This document shows positions 27,715 through 36,427 of a DNA stretch of 64,000 nucleotides, piece after piece. The position numbers were made by a program, and so were the translations under genes. This DNA is from Actinotalea lenta. Lineage in GTDB: Bacteria > Actinomycetota > Actinomycetes > Actinomycetales > Cellulomonadaceae. Below the pieces are notes generated by a model. The model saw only the letters and a list, made by a program, of their open reading frames with translations, was not told the origin of the DNA and searched no databases. Each line of letters begins with the position of its first letter. The first letter of the stretch is position 1. The stretch lies in contig NZ_JAUQYP010000001.1 of the NCBI RefSeq assembly GCF_030586465.1, forward strand, positions 1,357,446-1,421,445, in the 5' to 3' direction.

Positions 27715-28563
27715 GTGGCCAACCCCGTGTTCAGCTCCAGCGAGATCTTCGGCGAGCCGCGCCGCGGACGTGCCGGCACCGCTGCCTACGGCGGACCGCG
27801 CGCTGCGCAGACCGGCGCGACCGCGCAGGCCGGCATGGACGCCGCAACCCTCGAGCAGATGTACGGCGCGCCGTCGGCGACGACCCGCGACACGGCGCGC
27901 CTCACCTACGACGACGTCATCGTCAAGACCGGCGGGCTCCTGGCGCTGCTGGTCGCGGTGGCCGCGGCGACCTGGTACCTGGCTCCCGGACTGTTCTGGG
28001 TCGGGATGATCGCCGGCCTCGTGCTCGGCCTGGTCAACGCCTTCAAGCGCGAGCCCAGCCCTGCGCTCATCGTGGCCTACACGGTCGCTGAGGGTGTGTT
28101 CCTGGGCGGGATCAGCTACCTGTTCCAGTCGATGACGTTCAACGGCACGGCTGTCCAGCCGATCGTGCTGCAGGCCGTGCTCGGAACGTTCGCGACGTTC
28201 GGCGCCGCGCTCGCGCTGTACAGCTCCGGCAAGGTGCGCGTGACCCCGAAGTTCACGCGCTGGCTGATGATCGCCATGGTCGGCTACCTGGCGTTCTCGG
28301 TGCTCAACATCGTGCTGTCGTTCTTCATGCCCAGCTCCGGGTTCGGGCCGCTGCGCGAGGGTGGCATGGGGCTGCTCGTCGGCCTGTTCGCCGTGGGCCT
28401 GGCCGCGGCCATGCTCATCGTCGACTTCGACAACATCAAGCGTGGCGTGCAGCGCGGCGCGCCGGCCCGGTACGCGTGGTCCGCCGCGTTCGGCCTGATC
28501 GTCACGCTGGTCTGGCTGTACCTGGAGATCCTGCGGATCCTGGCGATCTTCAACCGCAACTAG
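27715..28563 (+). CDS. Bax inhibitor-1/YccA family membrane protein
   Basis: The 282-residue protein has a soluble N-terminal region of about 70 residues followed by seven hydrophobic helices, including VAYTVAEGVFLGGISYLF and the C-terminal VDFDNIKRGVQ segment with the paired Asp residues conserved in BI-1/TMBIM proteins. The family forms pH-sensitive calcium leak channels in some bacteria; the function here is unproven. GTG at 27715 has AGGAGGAG 6-8 nt upstream. Its TAG overlaps the TAG of the convergent TetR gene. Confidence 0.87.
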   Translation: MANPVFSSSEIFGEPRRGRAGTAAYGGPRAAQTGATAQAGMDAATLEQMYGAPSATTRDTARLTYDDVIVKTGGLLALLVAVAAATWYLAPGLFWVGMIAGLVLGLVNAFKREPSPALIVAYTVAEGVFLGGISYLFQSMTFNGTAVQPIVLQAVLGTFATFGAALALYSSGKVRVTPKFTRWLMIAMVGYLAFSVLNIVLSFFMPSSGFGPLREGGMGLLVGLFAVGLAAAMLIVDFDNIKRGVQRGAPARYAWSAAFGLIVTLVWLYLEILRILAIFNRN

Positions 28564-29207
28564 GGCTGCCCCGAGGGCCGGTCACCGCCAGGTGGCCGGC
28601 CCTCGGCACGCCCGGGCCGATGCCGCGTCGCCTCGCCCGCGGCGAGCCCCGCGACCAGCGCGTCGACCGCCCGCGTGAAGCTCATCTCCACGTCGTCGGG
28701 CATGCCGAAGCCGCCGGACTGCTGCAGCGTCACGAAGCCGTGCACGAGGGCTCGCACGGCACGGATCGCGTCGGTCGTCCGGTCCGCCGGGAGGTCCAGG
28801 GCCGCCAGGCTCTCGGCGATGGTCCCCACGGCCGCCGCGCTCGCGGCCTCGAGCTCGATGGCGTCCGGGTCGTGCGCCCAGTCGCCCCCCTGCACCGCCG
28901 CGTAGCGTCCCGGGTGGTCGATGCCGTAGGCGCGCACCGTCACCGCCATGGCACGGACCGCGTCGCCCGGCTCCCGGCTGCTCCGACCCGCCGCGGCCCG
29001 CAGCCTTGCGTCGAACTCCCGCACGCAGACCAGGGCCACCCGCCGCCGCAGGTCGGGCAGGCCGCGCACGTGCTTGTACAGGCTCGGTACCGCCACGCCG
29101 GCGCGGCCGGCCACGGCGGCCAGGGTCATGCCGTCCCACCCGTCGTCGTCGAGCACGCCGAGCGCGAGGTCCACCACGCGTTCGGGGGTGAGTCCCGCCC
29201 TAGGCAC
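28560..29207 (-). CDS. TetR family transcriptional regulator (WHG-domain type)
   Basis: The 215-residue protein has an N-terminal helix-turn-helix (TLAAVAGRAGVAVPSLYKHVRGL) and a C-terminal domain of the TetR WHG subgroup (VTVRAYGIDHPGRYAAVQ...VRALVHGFVTLQQSGGFG). It overlaps the end of the hydrolase gene by 8 bp and so is the second gene of a two-gene operon whose promoter carries a dyad. Autoregulation of the hydrolase operon is the likely role. The N-terminus is short, as in many WHG-type members. Confidence 0.87.
   Translation of the reverse strand: MPRAGLTPERVVDLALGVLDDDGWDGMTLAAVAGRAGVAVPSLYKHVRGLPDLRRRVALVCVREFDARLRAAAGRSSREPGDAVRAMAVTVRAYGIDHPGRYAAVQGGDWAHDPDAIELEAASAAAVGTIAESLAALDLPADRTTDAIRAVRALVHGFVTLQQSGGFGMPDDVEMSFTRAVDALVAGLAAGEATRHRPGRAEGRPPGGDRPSGQP
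28571..28606. terminator. Bidirectional terminator inside the tetR 3' end
   Basis: CCGAGGGCCGGTCACC (28571-28586) pairs with GGTGGCCGGCCCTCGG (28591-28606) over 16 bp with one G.U pair and a GCCA loop. It follows the BI-1 stop by 7 nt and lies within the last codons of the convergent tetR. Confidence 0.75.
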
Positions 29208-30069
29208 CTGCCACCACCCACCGCTCGCCGTCCCGGGGGAGGGTGGCCAGCAACGCGCTCGTCGCCTCGAGAAAGACCTCTGGAGCCTGGTGCTGCGGGT
29301 AGTGCGCGGCGTCGGGGACCAGAACGGTGCGGGCGCGCAGGCGCTCGCCCATCGCGGCGAGCTCGGCGGCGGGGTCGCGGTAGTCGGGGTCGTTCGCGCC
29401 CACGAGCACGACGGCCGGCGCCTGCACGCGGTCCACCACGGCCCCGACCAGCGAGTGGTCGAGCTGGGTGACCAGGCGGCGGAACTCCCGCAGCCGGCCC
29501 GGGCGGCGCAGGTCGGCCTCGAGGGTCGCGACGTGCTCGGTCTGCCACGCGGCGTGCCGCCCCCTGGTCAGCGGGCCCGCGTAGTAGCGCGCCCACACCC
29601 ACGGCCCCCACGGCCCGGCGAACAGCGCACGGAACGCGAGCCGGGTGGCGGCCTTCACGGCGGTCGAGCCGGGCGCCTCGTCCAGGAAGGGGGACACCAG
29701 CACCAGGCCGGCCACCAGGTCGGGCCGCTGCGCCGCGGCCCACGCGACTGCCGATCCCCCCATCGAGTTGCCCACCAGCACCGCGGGGCCCGCGTCCAGG
29801 TGCTCGACCAGTGCGAGCACGTCGGCGCCGGTCGCGTCGTCACCGTGCTCGGCGAAGCCCGTGTCGGAGGCGCCGTGCCCACGCAGGTCGCAGGTGACCA
29901 CGCGGAACCCGGCGTCGACGAGGGACGGGACGACGTCGCGCCAGGTACCGGCGGTGTCGCCCATCCCGGGGACGAGGACCAGCAGGGGACCGCTGCCGGC
30001 GTCGGTGAAGGCGATCCGGCCGTCCGGCCGCGAGAGCATCTGCATGGTGGTCTCCTGGGTCGTCGTCAT
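29200..30069 (-). CDS. Alpha/beta hydrolase
   Basis: The 289-residue protein has the alpha/beta-hydrolase fold: oxyanion segment LVLVPGMGDTAGTWRDVVPSL, RGHGASD, nucleophile elbow GNSMGG (Ser), acid within NDPDYRDP, and catalytic His in AAHYPQHQ. The substrate is unknown. The promoter directly upstream puts the transcription start at or beside the ATG, so the mRNA is probably leaderless. A TetR regulator is co-transcribed downstream (8-bp overlap). Confidence 0.87.
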   Translation of the reverse strand: MTTTQETTMQMLSRPDGRIAFTDAGSGPLLVLVPGMGDTAGTWRDVVPSLVDAGFRVVTCDLRGHGASDTGFAEHGDDATGADVLALVEHLDAGPAVLVGNSMGGSAVAWAAAQRPDLVAGLVLVSPFLDEAPGSTAVKAATRLAFRALFAGPWGPWVWARYYAGPLTRGRHAAWQTEHVATLEADLRRPGRLREFRRLVTQLDHSLVGAVVDRVQAPAVVLVGANDPDYRDPAAELAAMGERLRARTVLVPDAAHYPQHQAPEVFLEATSALLATLPRDGERWVVAGA

Positions 30070-30104
30070 GCGAGAAAGCTAATGCTATTAGCCAAGGCCG
30101 TCAA
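30070..30104 (-). promoter_or_regulatory. Promoter with embedded TetR-type operator, leaderless hydrolase-tetR operon
   Basis: On the minus strand TTGACG (-35, at 30099-30104) and TAGCTT (-10, at 30076-30081) are spaced by 17 nt, and the ATG follows 6 nt after the -10 element. GCTAAT/ATTAGC arms with a 3-nt centre (30078-30092) form a dyad overlapping the -10 and spacer, a classical repressor position. Confidence 0.65.
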
Positions 30105-30147
30105 CCCTCGTGCGAGGATGGCCGGACCCAACAGACAGGAGACGGTC

Positions 30148-30555
30148 GTGACGACACTGCCCAGCGCCACCGGAGGGTTCGGGGACAAGCCCGTGCTGAC
30201 CTTCCCCGACGCGCCCGCCCCGGAGGACCTCGAGGTCCAGGTCCTCGTCCAGGGAGCCGGGGACACGGTCGCCGCCGGCGACGAGATCGAGGTCGACTAC
30301 TACGGCCAGGTGTGGTCCGGCGCGATGTTCGACAACAGCTACGACCGCGGCTCCTCGATCTCCTTCCCGATCGGCGTCGGCGCCGTCATCGGCGGTTGGG
30401 ACGACGGCCTGGTGGGCAAGCAGGTGGGCTCGCGCGTGCTCCTGTCGATCCCGTCGCACCTCGGCTACGGGCCGACCGGCGTGCCCCAGGCGGGCATCCG
30501 CGGCGGGGACACCCTGGTGTTCGTCGTCGACATCCACGCCACCCGCCGACGCTGA
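30148..30555 (+). CDS. FKBP-type peptidyl-prolyl cis-trans isomerase
   Basis: The 135-residue single-domain FKBP contains EIEVDYYGQVWSGAMFDNSYDRGSSISFPIGVGAVIGGWDDGLVGKQVGSRVLLSIPSHLGYG and the closing GDTLVFVVDI, with the conserved drug/proline-pocket aromatic residues. It accelerates prolyl isomerisation. There is no signal peptide, so it is cytoplasmic. GTG at 30148 is supported by AGGAG 7 nt upstream. Transcribed divergently from the hydrolase operon with about 80 bp between. Confidence 0.92.
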   Translation: MTTLPSATGGFGDKPVLTFPDAPAPEDLEVQVLVQGAGDTVAAGDEIEVDYYGQVWSGAMFDNSYDRGSSISFPIGVGAVIGGWDDGLVGKQVGSRVLLSIPSHLGYGPTGVPQAGIRGGDTLVFVVDIHATRRR

Positions 30556-30563
30556 GCCCCCGG

Positions 30564-30599
30564 CCGGCCTCGCCCATCCTCACCGGTCGGCGAGGCCGG
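30564..30599. terminator. Bidirectional terminator between FKBP and response regulator
   Basis: CCGGCCTCGCC (30564-30574) pairs perfectly with GGCGAGGCCGG (30589-30599) around a 14-nt loop. It begins 8 nt after the FKBP stop and covers the last codons of the convergent response-regulator gene. Confidence 0.65.
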
Positions 30600-31248
30600 T
30601 CTCGTAGGCGACGATCACCGCCTGGACCCGGTCGCGCACGCCCAGCTTGGCCAGCACCCGGCCGACGTGCGTCTTGACGGTGGCCTCGGAGAGCACGAGC
30701 TCCGTGGCGATCTCGGCGTTCGACAGGCCGCGGGCCACCGCACGCAGCACCTCGACCTCGCGCGGGGTCAGGTCCGCCAGCCGCGGGTCCGTCCCGGCGT
30801 CGCCGGCCTCGGCGCGCACCGGCAGGTGGGGCGCGAACAGCTCGAGCATCCGTCGGGTCACGCGCGGCGCCACGACGGCCTCACCCGAGGCGACCGTGCG
30901 GATCGCCTCGGCCAGGGCGCCCGGCTCGGCGTCCTTGAGCAGGAATCCGCTCGCTCCGGCGCGCAGCGCCCCGAACGCGTACTCGTCCAGGTCGAACGTC
31001 GTGAGCACCAGGACGCGGACCTCAGGGTGCTCGGCGGTGATCCGAGCGGTCGCCTCGATGCCGTTCATCCCGGGCATCCGCACGTCCATCAGCACGACGT
31101 CCGGGCGCAGCGCCACGACCTGAGCCAGGGCGGTGGCACCGTCGGCCGCCTCGCCCACCACCTCGAGGTCGTCCTGCGCGTCGAGCACCATCGCGAACCC
31201 CATCCGCATGAGCGCCTGGTCGTCCACCAGCAGCACGCGCGTGGTCAT
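30580..31248 (-). CDS. NarL/LuxR family response regulator
   Basis: The 222-residue protein has a receiver domain ([14 protein letters not shown] with acidic pocket, phospho-acceptor Asp in [12 protein letters not shown] near residue 54, [19 protein letters not shown]) and a C-terminal GerE-type HTH ([25 protein letters not shown]...[22 protein letters not shown]). It is coupled by ATGA to the kinase gene upstream. It probably regulates the adjoining ABC transporter, the usual arrangement for this class. Confidence 0.95.
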   Translation of the reverse strand: MTTRVLLVDDQALMRMGFAMVLDAQDDLEVVGEAADGATALAQVVALRPDVVLMDVRMPGMNGIEATARITAEHPEVRVLVLTTFDLDEYAFGALRAGASGFLLKDAEPGALAEAIRTVASGEAVVAPRVTRRMLELFAPHLPVRAEAGDAGTDPRLADLTPREVEVLRAVARGLSNAEIATELVLSEATVKTHVGRVLAKLGVRDRVQAVIVAYETGLADR

Positions 31249-32480
31249 CTCGCCTCCGGGATCGTCACGTGGACCCGCCAGCCGTGCTCCCACGGCCCCG
31301 CCTCGACGGCTCCCCCCAGCACCTCGGCCCGCTCGCGCATGCCGATGAGCCCGAGGCCCGCGCCGCCGGCGTCGGTGACAGGCACGACGCCGCCGTGGTC
31401 GCGGACCTCGACCTCCCAGGACTCCGGGTGGTGCCGCACGGTCAGGTCGACCCGGGCAGTGCCCGGGGCGTGCCGCAGCACGTTCGTCAGTGCCTCCTGC
31501 ACGACCCGGTACAGCGCGAGGCGCAGACCGGTGTCGGTGGGCGGTGCGAGCCCGAGCCCGTCGGCGTGCACGGGCAGGCCGGCGGTACGGAACCGCTCGA
31601 CGAGGGCGCCCAGGTCCTCCCCGTGACCGGTGGGTTCCATCGGGGCACCGTCCTCGGCCAGCGCCCCGAGCACGCGTCGCATGTCGGCCAGCGCGCTGCG
31701 CCCCGTCGAGGACAGCTCGGCCAGCGCCGCCCGGGACCGCTCCGGTGCCCGGTCCAGCGCTGCTCCGGCCCCGTCCGCCAGCGTGATCATCACCGAGAGG
31801 CTGTGTGCGACGACGTCGTGCATCTCCCGGGCGATCCGGCTGCGCTCGGTGGCCCGGGCGAGCTCGGCCTGCCGGTCGCGGTCCCGCGCCAGTGCGTTGG
31901 CCCGCTCCACGAGGTCGGCCAGGTGCTGGCGGGTGTTGCGCACGCTCGTTCCGATGGCCACGGCGAGCAGGGTCAGCATGACGACCCCGACGAGGCTGCC
32001 GAGCCGGTCGTCGGTGAGGACCACCGTGCCGTCCGCCTGGCGCTGGAGGGGGTCGGGACTGGGCTCCTCCCAGATCCACAGGGCCACGGCCATGGTCGCG
32101 GCGACGGCGCCGGCCACCGACCACGCGAAGGCCGGTGGGTGCGAGACCACCACGGCGTAGAGCCCGAACGCCACGGCCAGCTCGAGACCGCTCGCGGTGC
32201 CCGTGGCGGCCTCCGAGGCGATCACGAGCGCGACGAGGAGGGCGGTGACCGGGACGGGGTGCTCCCGGCGCCACCACAGCACGACGGCGGCGACGAGGCC
32301 GAAGACGCTGCCCACCACGAAACCCCGGGACCGGGACGCGTCCGAGGTGGCGGCCGCCACCCCCGCGACGACGGACACCAGGGCGTCCATCACACGGGGG
32401 TGGCGGATGAAGAAGCGCCGGACCGGGCCCAGCCGGCGCGAGTTCAGCTCCGTGAAGGGCCCGGTCTCGGTCACGATCAC
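31245..32480 (-). CDS. Sensor histidine kinase (HisKA_3/DesK type)
   Basis: The 411-residue kinase has four to six hydrophobic segments over residues 35-180, a coiled-coil linker, the HisKA_3 phospho-acceptor [21 protein letters not shown] (His in the EMHD motif), and a HATPase_c domain ([28 protein letters not shown]). Such kinases often sense envelope stress or substrates of a neighbouring ABC transporter. The start GTG at 32480 lacks a strong ribosome site, so the exact N-terminus is uncertain. It follows the permease by 25 bp. Confidence 0.93.
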   Translation of the reverse strand: MIVTETGPFTELNSRRLGPVRRFFIRHPRVMDALVSVVAGVAAATSDASRSRGFVVGSVFGLVAAVVLWWRREHPVPVTALLVALVIASEAATGTASGLELAVAFGLYAVVVSHPPAFAWSVAGAVAATMAVALWIWEEPSPDPLQRQADGTVVLTDDRLGSLVGVVMLTLLAVAIGTSVRNTRQHLADLVERANALARDRDRQAELARATERSRIAREMHDVVAHSLSVMITLADGAGAALDRAPERSRAALAELSSTGRSALADMRRVLGALAEDGAPMEPTGHGEDLGALVERFRTAGLPVHADGLGLAPPTDTGLRLALYRVVQEALTNVLRHAPGTARVDLTVRHHPESWEVEVRDHGGVVPVTDAGGAGLGLIGMRERAEVLGGAVEAGPWEHGWRVHVTIPEAR

Positions 32481-32505
32481 ACTCTGGCAGGTTCCGGCGG
32501 TGCGG

Positions 32506-33351
32506 TCAGGCGTCCCGGCGGCGCAGCAGCCACCCCGCGGTGGTCACCAGCACCAGGACCCAGGCCAGCAGGACGCCGTAACCCTCCCAGGGGGTCAGGT
32601 GGGCACCGTTCGTCATGGCGTCGGTCGCGCTGAGCGTCTCGGCGTCGAACAGCACCCGCCGACCCGCGGTCGAGGGCAGGAACGGGCTCATCAGCTCGAC
32701 GAACCGCAGCGGGATGAGCATCAGGACGTTCTCGACCACCAGCAGCAGCGCGATGACCGCCGTCAGTGCGCCCGCGCTGTGCCGCAACAACGCGCCGACC
32801 GCGAACGCGAACAGTGAGATCGCCATGAGGTACAGCGGAAGGCCCACGGTCATCCGCACCGTCACCGGGTCGGTCAGGTCGAACGTCGCGTGCAGCTGGT
32901 CGTGCCAGGGCATCGTGGCCAGGTAGGACAGGCCCATCGAGACCACCGAGACCACCAGGACGACGACGGCGAGCACCAGCGCCTTGGCGGCCAGCACCGG
33001 GGTCCGACGCGGCACGGCGGCGAGGGTCGAGCGGATCATGCCCGTGGAGTACTCCCCGGTGACGGTCAGCACGCCGAGCACCGCCACGGCGAGCTGGGCG
33101 AGCTGATAGCCCGCGCTGAGCAGCTGGGCGATGTTCATCGAGCCCGAACCGGCGTCCACCGCGTTCGTGGTGGTGCCCCACGCGGCCAGCACGCTGATGC
33201 CCACCATGACGACCACGGTGGCGACCAGGGTCCAGACGGTGGAGCGCACGGTGCGGAACTTGATCCACTCCGCGAGGACGGCGCGGGGGAAGGTGACCCG
33301 GCCGGCGGGACGTGTGGTGCGGGCGGGAATGGACAGGGTCGTGGCGGTCAT
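32506..33351 (-). CDS. ABC transporter permease
   Basis: A 281-residue membrane protein of the ABC-2 permease type with six hydrophobic segments. VTGEYSTGMIRSTLAAVPRRTPVLAAKA is the conserved cytoplasmic segment of bacteriocin/antibiotic-exporter permeases. Coupled by ATGA to the ATPase and followed by a two-component system, it resembles drug- or peptide-resistance exporters; the substrate is unknown. Confidence 0.88.
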   Translation of the reverse strand: MTATTLSIPARTTRPAGRVTFPRAVLAEWIKFRTVRSTVWTLVATVVVMVGISVLAAWGTTTNAVDAGSGSMNIAQLLSAGYQLAQLAVAVLGVLTVTGEYSTGMIRSTLAAVPRRTPVLAAKALVLAVVVLVVSVVSMGLSYLATMPWHDQLHATFDLTDPVTVRMTVGLPLYLMAISLFAFAVGALLRHSAGALTAVIALLLVVENVLMLIPLRFVELMSPFLPSTAGRRVLFDAETLSATDAMTNGAHLTPWEGYGVLLAWVLVLVTTAGWLLRRRDA

Positions 33352-34307
33352 CGCAGCGCGCTCTCGGTCGTCGGCGCGTCGGCGCCGGAAAGGGTCGGGT
33401 CAAGGGTCGACGAGTGGTACTCCACCTCGTCGGCGGTCAGCTGGAGGTAGGCGTCCTCCAGCGAGCTGCTCACGGGCGTGAGCTCGTGCAGCGGCAGGCC
33501 GGCCGCCGCTGCGGTGTCTCCGATCTGCTCGGCGGAGCTCCCGGTGACCTCGAGCAGCCCGGGCTCGGTCGTCGTGACGCCCGCGCCGGCCCGGCGCAGC
33601 AGCTCCTCGAGCCGGCCGGCCTGCGGGCTGCGCACCCGGACCGACGAGCCCTGCGCACCCGCGACCACGTCGGCGACCGGGGCGTCGGCCAGGACCCGGC
33701 CGCGCCCGACGACGATGATGTGGTCCGCGGTGAGCGCCATCTCGCTCATCAGGTGCGAGGACAGGAACACCGTGCGGCCCTGGCCCGCGAGGTACTTGGT
33801 CAGGTTGCGCACCCACAGCACGCCCTCGGGGTCCAGTCCGTTGACCGGCTCGTCGAGAATCAGGGTCTGCGGGTCGCCCAGCATCGCCGAGGCGATGCCC
33901 AGGCGCTGGCCCATGCCCAGCGAGAAGCCGCCGACGCGCTTGTCGGCGACCGAGCCGAGCCCGGTCATCTCGATGACCTCGTCGACACGCTTCGTGCTGA
34001 TCCCGTGCGTCGCGGCCATCGCGCGCAGGTGGTTGCGGGCGCTGCGGCCGGTGTGCACGGCCTTGGCGTCCAGCAGGGCCCCCACCTCGTGCAGCGGTGC
34101 GCGGTGCTCGGCGTACCGGTGGCCGTTGACGGTCACGGTGCCGTGCGTCGGGCGGTCCAGCCCGACGATCATGCGCATCGTCGTGGACTTCCCGGCGCCG
34201 TTCGGGCCCAGGAAGCCCGTGACCCGGCCGGGCTGAACGGTGAACGACATGTGGTCGACCGCCGTCGTGGGGCCGTACCGCTTGGTCAGGCCCGTCGCCT
34301 CGATCAT
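33348..34307 (-). CDS. ABC transporter ATP-binding protein
   Basis: The 319-residue ATPase has Walker A GPNGAGKSTT, Q-loop region, signature GFSLGMGQRL, Walker B TLILDEPVNGLD and the H-loop SSHLMSE. A C-terminal extension of about 90 residues is typical of ABC-2 drug exporters. GGAGGA lies just before the ATG at 34307. It is the first gene of the ATPase-permease-kinase-regulator operon. TAGGTT at 34338-34343 on the minus strand may be its -10 element. Confidence 0.94.
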   Translation of the reverse strand: MIEATGLTKRYGPTTAVDHMSFTVQPGRVTGFLGPNGAGKSTTMRMIVGLDRPTHGTVTVNGHRYAEHRAPLHEVGALLDAKAVHTGRSARNHLRAMAATHGISTKRVDEVIEMTGLGSVADKRVGGFSLGMGQRLGIASAMLGDPQTLILDEPVNGLDPEGVLWVRNLTKYLAGQGRTVFLSSHLMSEMALTADHIIVVGRGRVLADAPVADVVAGAQGSSVRVRSPQAGRLEELLRRAGAGVTTTEPGLLEVTGSSAEQIGDTAAAAGLPLHELTPVSSSLEDAYLQLTADEVEYHSSTLDPTLSGADAPTTESALR

Positions 34308-34371
34308 GGTTCCTCCTCGTCGGTGTGACGAGACGAACCTACGGATCGGCCCACCCGTGCCGAGACCCCCG

Positions 34372-34385
34372 CAAGACCGATCTTG
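34372..34385. promoter_or_regulatory. CAAGA/TCTTG dyad upstream of the ABC-two-component operon
   Basis: CAAGA-CCGA-TCTTG is a 14-bp inverted repeat about 30-45 bp upstream of a possible minus-strand -10 (TAGGTT, 34338-34343). It is a plausible site for the co-encoded response regulator. Short, so tentative. Confidence 0.3.
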
Positions 34386-34471
34386 AGGGTGTGGCCGCGT
34401 ACGACCTTCGGATGACGGACCCAGACCCCGGTCGCACCGGCCCACCTTCGCCGCGGGGGCCGGCGCGCCGC

Positions 34472-35140
34472 TCAGGACGGGATCGGGCAGGCGACCCCGG
34501 TGGAGTGCACGGGGCAGTAGCCGTGCGGGACCTTGTGCAGGTACTGCTGGTGGTAGTCCTCGGCGTAGAAGAACTCGCCGGCGCCGGGCGCCCCGTCGCG
34601 GCCCCGGACGCCACGGATCTCGGTGGTGATCGCTCCGTAGCCGTGCGCGGCGAGCTGCGGGGCGTAGGCGTCGCGGGTGGCCAGCGCAGCCTCGTGCTGC
34701 TCGTCGGTCGTGGTGAAGATCGCCGAGCGGTACTGCGTGCCACGATCGTTGCCCTGCCGGAAGCCCTGCGTCGGGTCGTGCAGCTGCCAGAAGGTCCGCA
34801 GCAGGTCGGTGTGCGACAGCACGTCCGGGTCGTAGGCGACCAGCACGGTCTCGGTGTGCCCCGTCATGCCCGTGCAGGTCTCCTCGTACGTGGGGTGGGG
34901 GGTGTACCCACCCATGTACCCGGCCGCCGTGGTGACGACCCCCGGCAGCTGCCACAGCGCCTTCTCCGCGCCCCAGAAGCAGCCCAGCGCCAGATACACC
35001 ACGGCGGTGCCCTCGGGCCACGGGCCGCGCAGCGGGGTCCCGAGCACGGCGTGCGTCTCCGGCACGCTGTAGGCGTAGCTGTCCCGGCCGCGCAGCGCCG
35101 CCTGCGGGGAGACCATCGTCGGGCTCGTTCGCGTGAACAT
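34472..35140 (-). CDS. msrA: Peptide-methionine (S)-S-oxide reductase MsrA
   Basis: The 222-residue protein has the catalytic [11 protein letters not shown] (Cys54) and the MsrA signatures [46 protein letters not shown] and [11 protein letters not shown]. Resolving cysteines are present in [13 protein letters not shown] at the C-terminus. It reduces methionine sulfoxide in proteins. GGAGGT lies 4 nt before the ATG at 35140. Transcribed alone, divergently from the AI-2E gene. Confidence 0.96.
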   Translation of the reverse strand: MFTRTSPTMVSPQAALRGRDSYAYSVPETHAVLGTPLRGPWPEGTAVVYLALGCFWGAEKALWQLPGVVTTAAGYMGGYTPHPTYEETCTGMTGHTETVLVAYDPDVLSHTDLLRTFWQLHDPTQGFRQGNDRGTQYRSAIFTTTDEQHEAALATRDAYAPQLAAHGYGAITTEIRGVRGRDGAPGAGEFFYAEDYHQQYLHKVPHGYCPVHSTGVACPIPS

Positions 35141-35253
35141 GCTCACCTCCGTCGGGGCGGGGCGGGTGTCGCCCCAGGCGTTCGCACGCGTCAACGTCGT
35201 GGGTGGTGCCCGGTGTTCCGCGCGGCCACCAGGTGTGTGGCGCTCGTGGCCCC

Positions 35254-35259
35254 TAGCCT
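35254..35259 (+). promoter_or_regulatory. -10 hexamer of a likely leaderless AI-2E permease transcript
   Basis: TAGCCT lies 7 nt before the GTG at 35267, with no Shine-Dalgarno sequence in between. Confidence 0.42.
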
Positions 35260-35266
35260 GGGCTCC

Positions 35267-36427
35267 GTGAGCGAGAGCACAGCGCAAGGCGTCCCCGACA
35301 GCATCCGCCTCGCAGCCGCGTGGGCGTGGCGGGTGCTGCTGATCGCCCTGCTCGTCGTGGCCCTCGTGGCCCTGATGGGCGTCGGCAAGGTCATCTGGGT
35401 GCCGGTGGTGATCGCGCTGCTGCTCACCGTGCTGCTCCAGCCGCTGGTGACCTGGCTCGTCGAGCACGCACGGATGTGGCGCGGTGCGGCCGCTGCGGTC
35501 GCGGTGCTCGGGCTGATCGCCGTCGTGGCCGGACTCCTCACGCTGGCCGGCCGGCAGATCGCCACCGGCGTGAGCGATCTGTGGAACCAGGCCTCGCAGG
35601 GCTTCGACGAGCTGATCACCTCGCTGTCCAGCGGGCCGCTGGGGCTCGACCAGCAGACCGTGCAGCACTACGTGACCCAGATCGGCGACCAGCTACGGTC
35701 CAACTCCGGCTCGCTGGTCTCCGGTGCGCTGTCCGCGACCGTGACCGCTGCGCACGTGGGCGCCGGGGCGCTCATCACGCTGTTCTGCACGCTCTTCTTC
35801 CTCAAGGACGGCCCGCTCATCTGGACCTGGCTGGTGCGTCTGGTGCCGCCCGCTGCGCGGGAACGGGTGCACGAGGCCGGCCGTCGCGGCGTGATCACCC
35901 TGGGCGCCTTCACCCGGACCCAGATCCTCGTGGCGCTGATCGACGCGATCGGGATCGGCCTGGGCGCGCTGTTCCTCGGCCTGCCCCTGGTCGTGCCGCT
36001 GGCCGTCCTCGTGTTCCTGGCGAGCTTCGTGCCGTTCGTGGGCGCGATCGCCACGGGGGCGATCGCGGTGCTGGTCGCGCTCGTCGACAAGGGCCCCGTC
36101 CAGGCGCTGATCATGCTCGGCGTGGTCCTGCTCGTGCAGCAGATCGAGGGGCACGTGCTGCAGCCGCTGCTGCTGGGCCACGCGGTGTCGGTGCACCCCG
36201 TCGCCGTGCTGCTCTCCGTGACCGCAGGGTCGCTCGCCTCGGGTGTCGTCGGGGCGTTGCTCGCGGTGCCGTTCGTGGCCACGCTGAACACCGTGGTGCT
36301 CTACCTCAAGGGGCACGACAAGTTCCCGCAGCTCGGCAGCGACGCCGAGGGGTTGCGCCTGAGACTGGACTCTCTGAACGCCACCGGGAGCATGGACCAG
36401 GTCGCTGAGGCCGAGGAGCAGGGATGA
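35267..36427 (+). CDS. AI-2E family transporter (PerM/TqsA-like)
   Basis: The 386-residue membrane protein has about eight helices and the family motifs [41 protein letters not shown] and [26 protein letters not shown]. The family name refers to autoinducer-2, but most members export other compounds or Na+; the substrate here is unknown. GTG at 35267 follows a TAGCCT -10-like element by 7 nt. Its stop overlaps the ilvA start by ATGA. Confidence 0.88.
   Translation: MSESTAQGVPDSIRLAAAWAWRVLLIALLVVALVALMGVGKVIWVPVVIALLLTVLLQPLVTWLVEHARMWRGAAAAVAVLGLIAVVAGLLTLAGRQIATGVSDLWNQASQGFDELITSLSSGPLGLDQQTVQHYVTQIGDQLRSNSGSLVSGALSATVTAAHVGAGALITLFCTLFFLKDGPLIWTWLVRLVPPAARERVHEAGRRGVITLGAFTRTQILVALIDAIGIGLGALFLGLPLVVPLAVLVFLASFVPFVGAIATGAIAVLVALVDKGPVQALIMLGVVLLVQQIEGHVLQPLLLGHAVSVHPVAVLLSVTAGSLASGVVGALLAVPFVATLNTVVLYLKGHDKFPQLGSDAEGLRLRLDSLNATGSMDQVAEAEEQG

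Noticed and set aside
35267-36427. A true autoinducer-2 quorum-sensing exporter
   Set aside because: The family name is misleading; no luxS or Lsr-type genes are in the window and most members have other roles.
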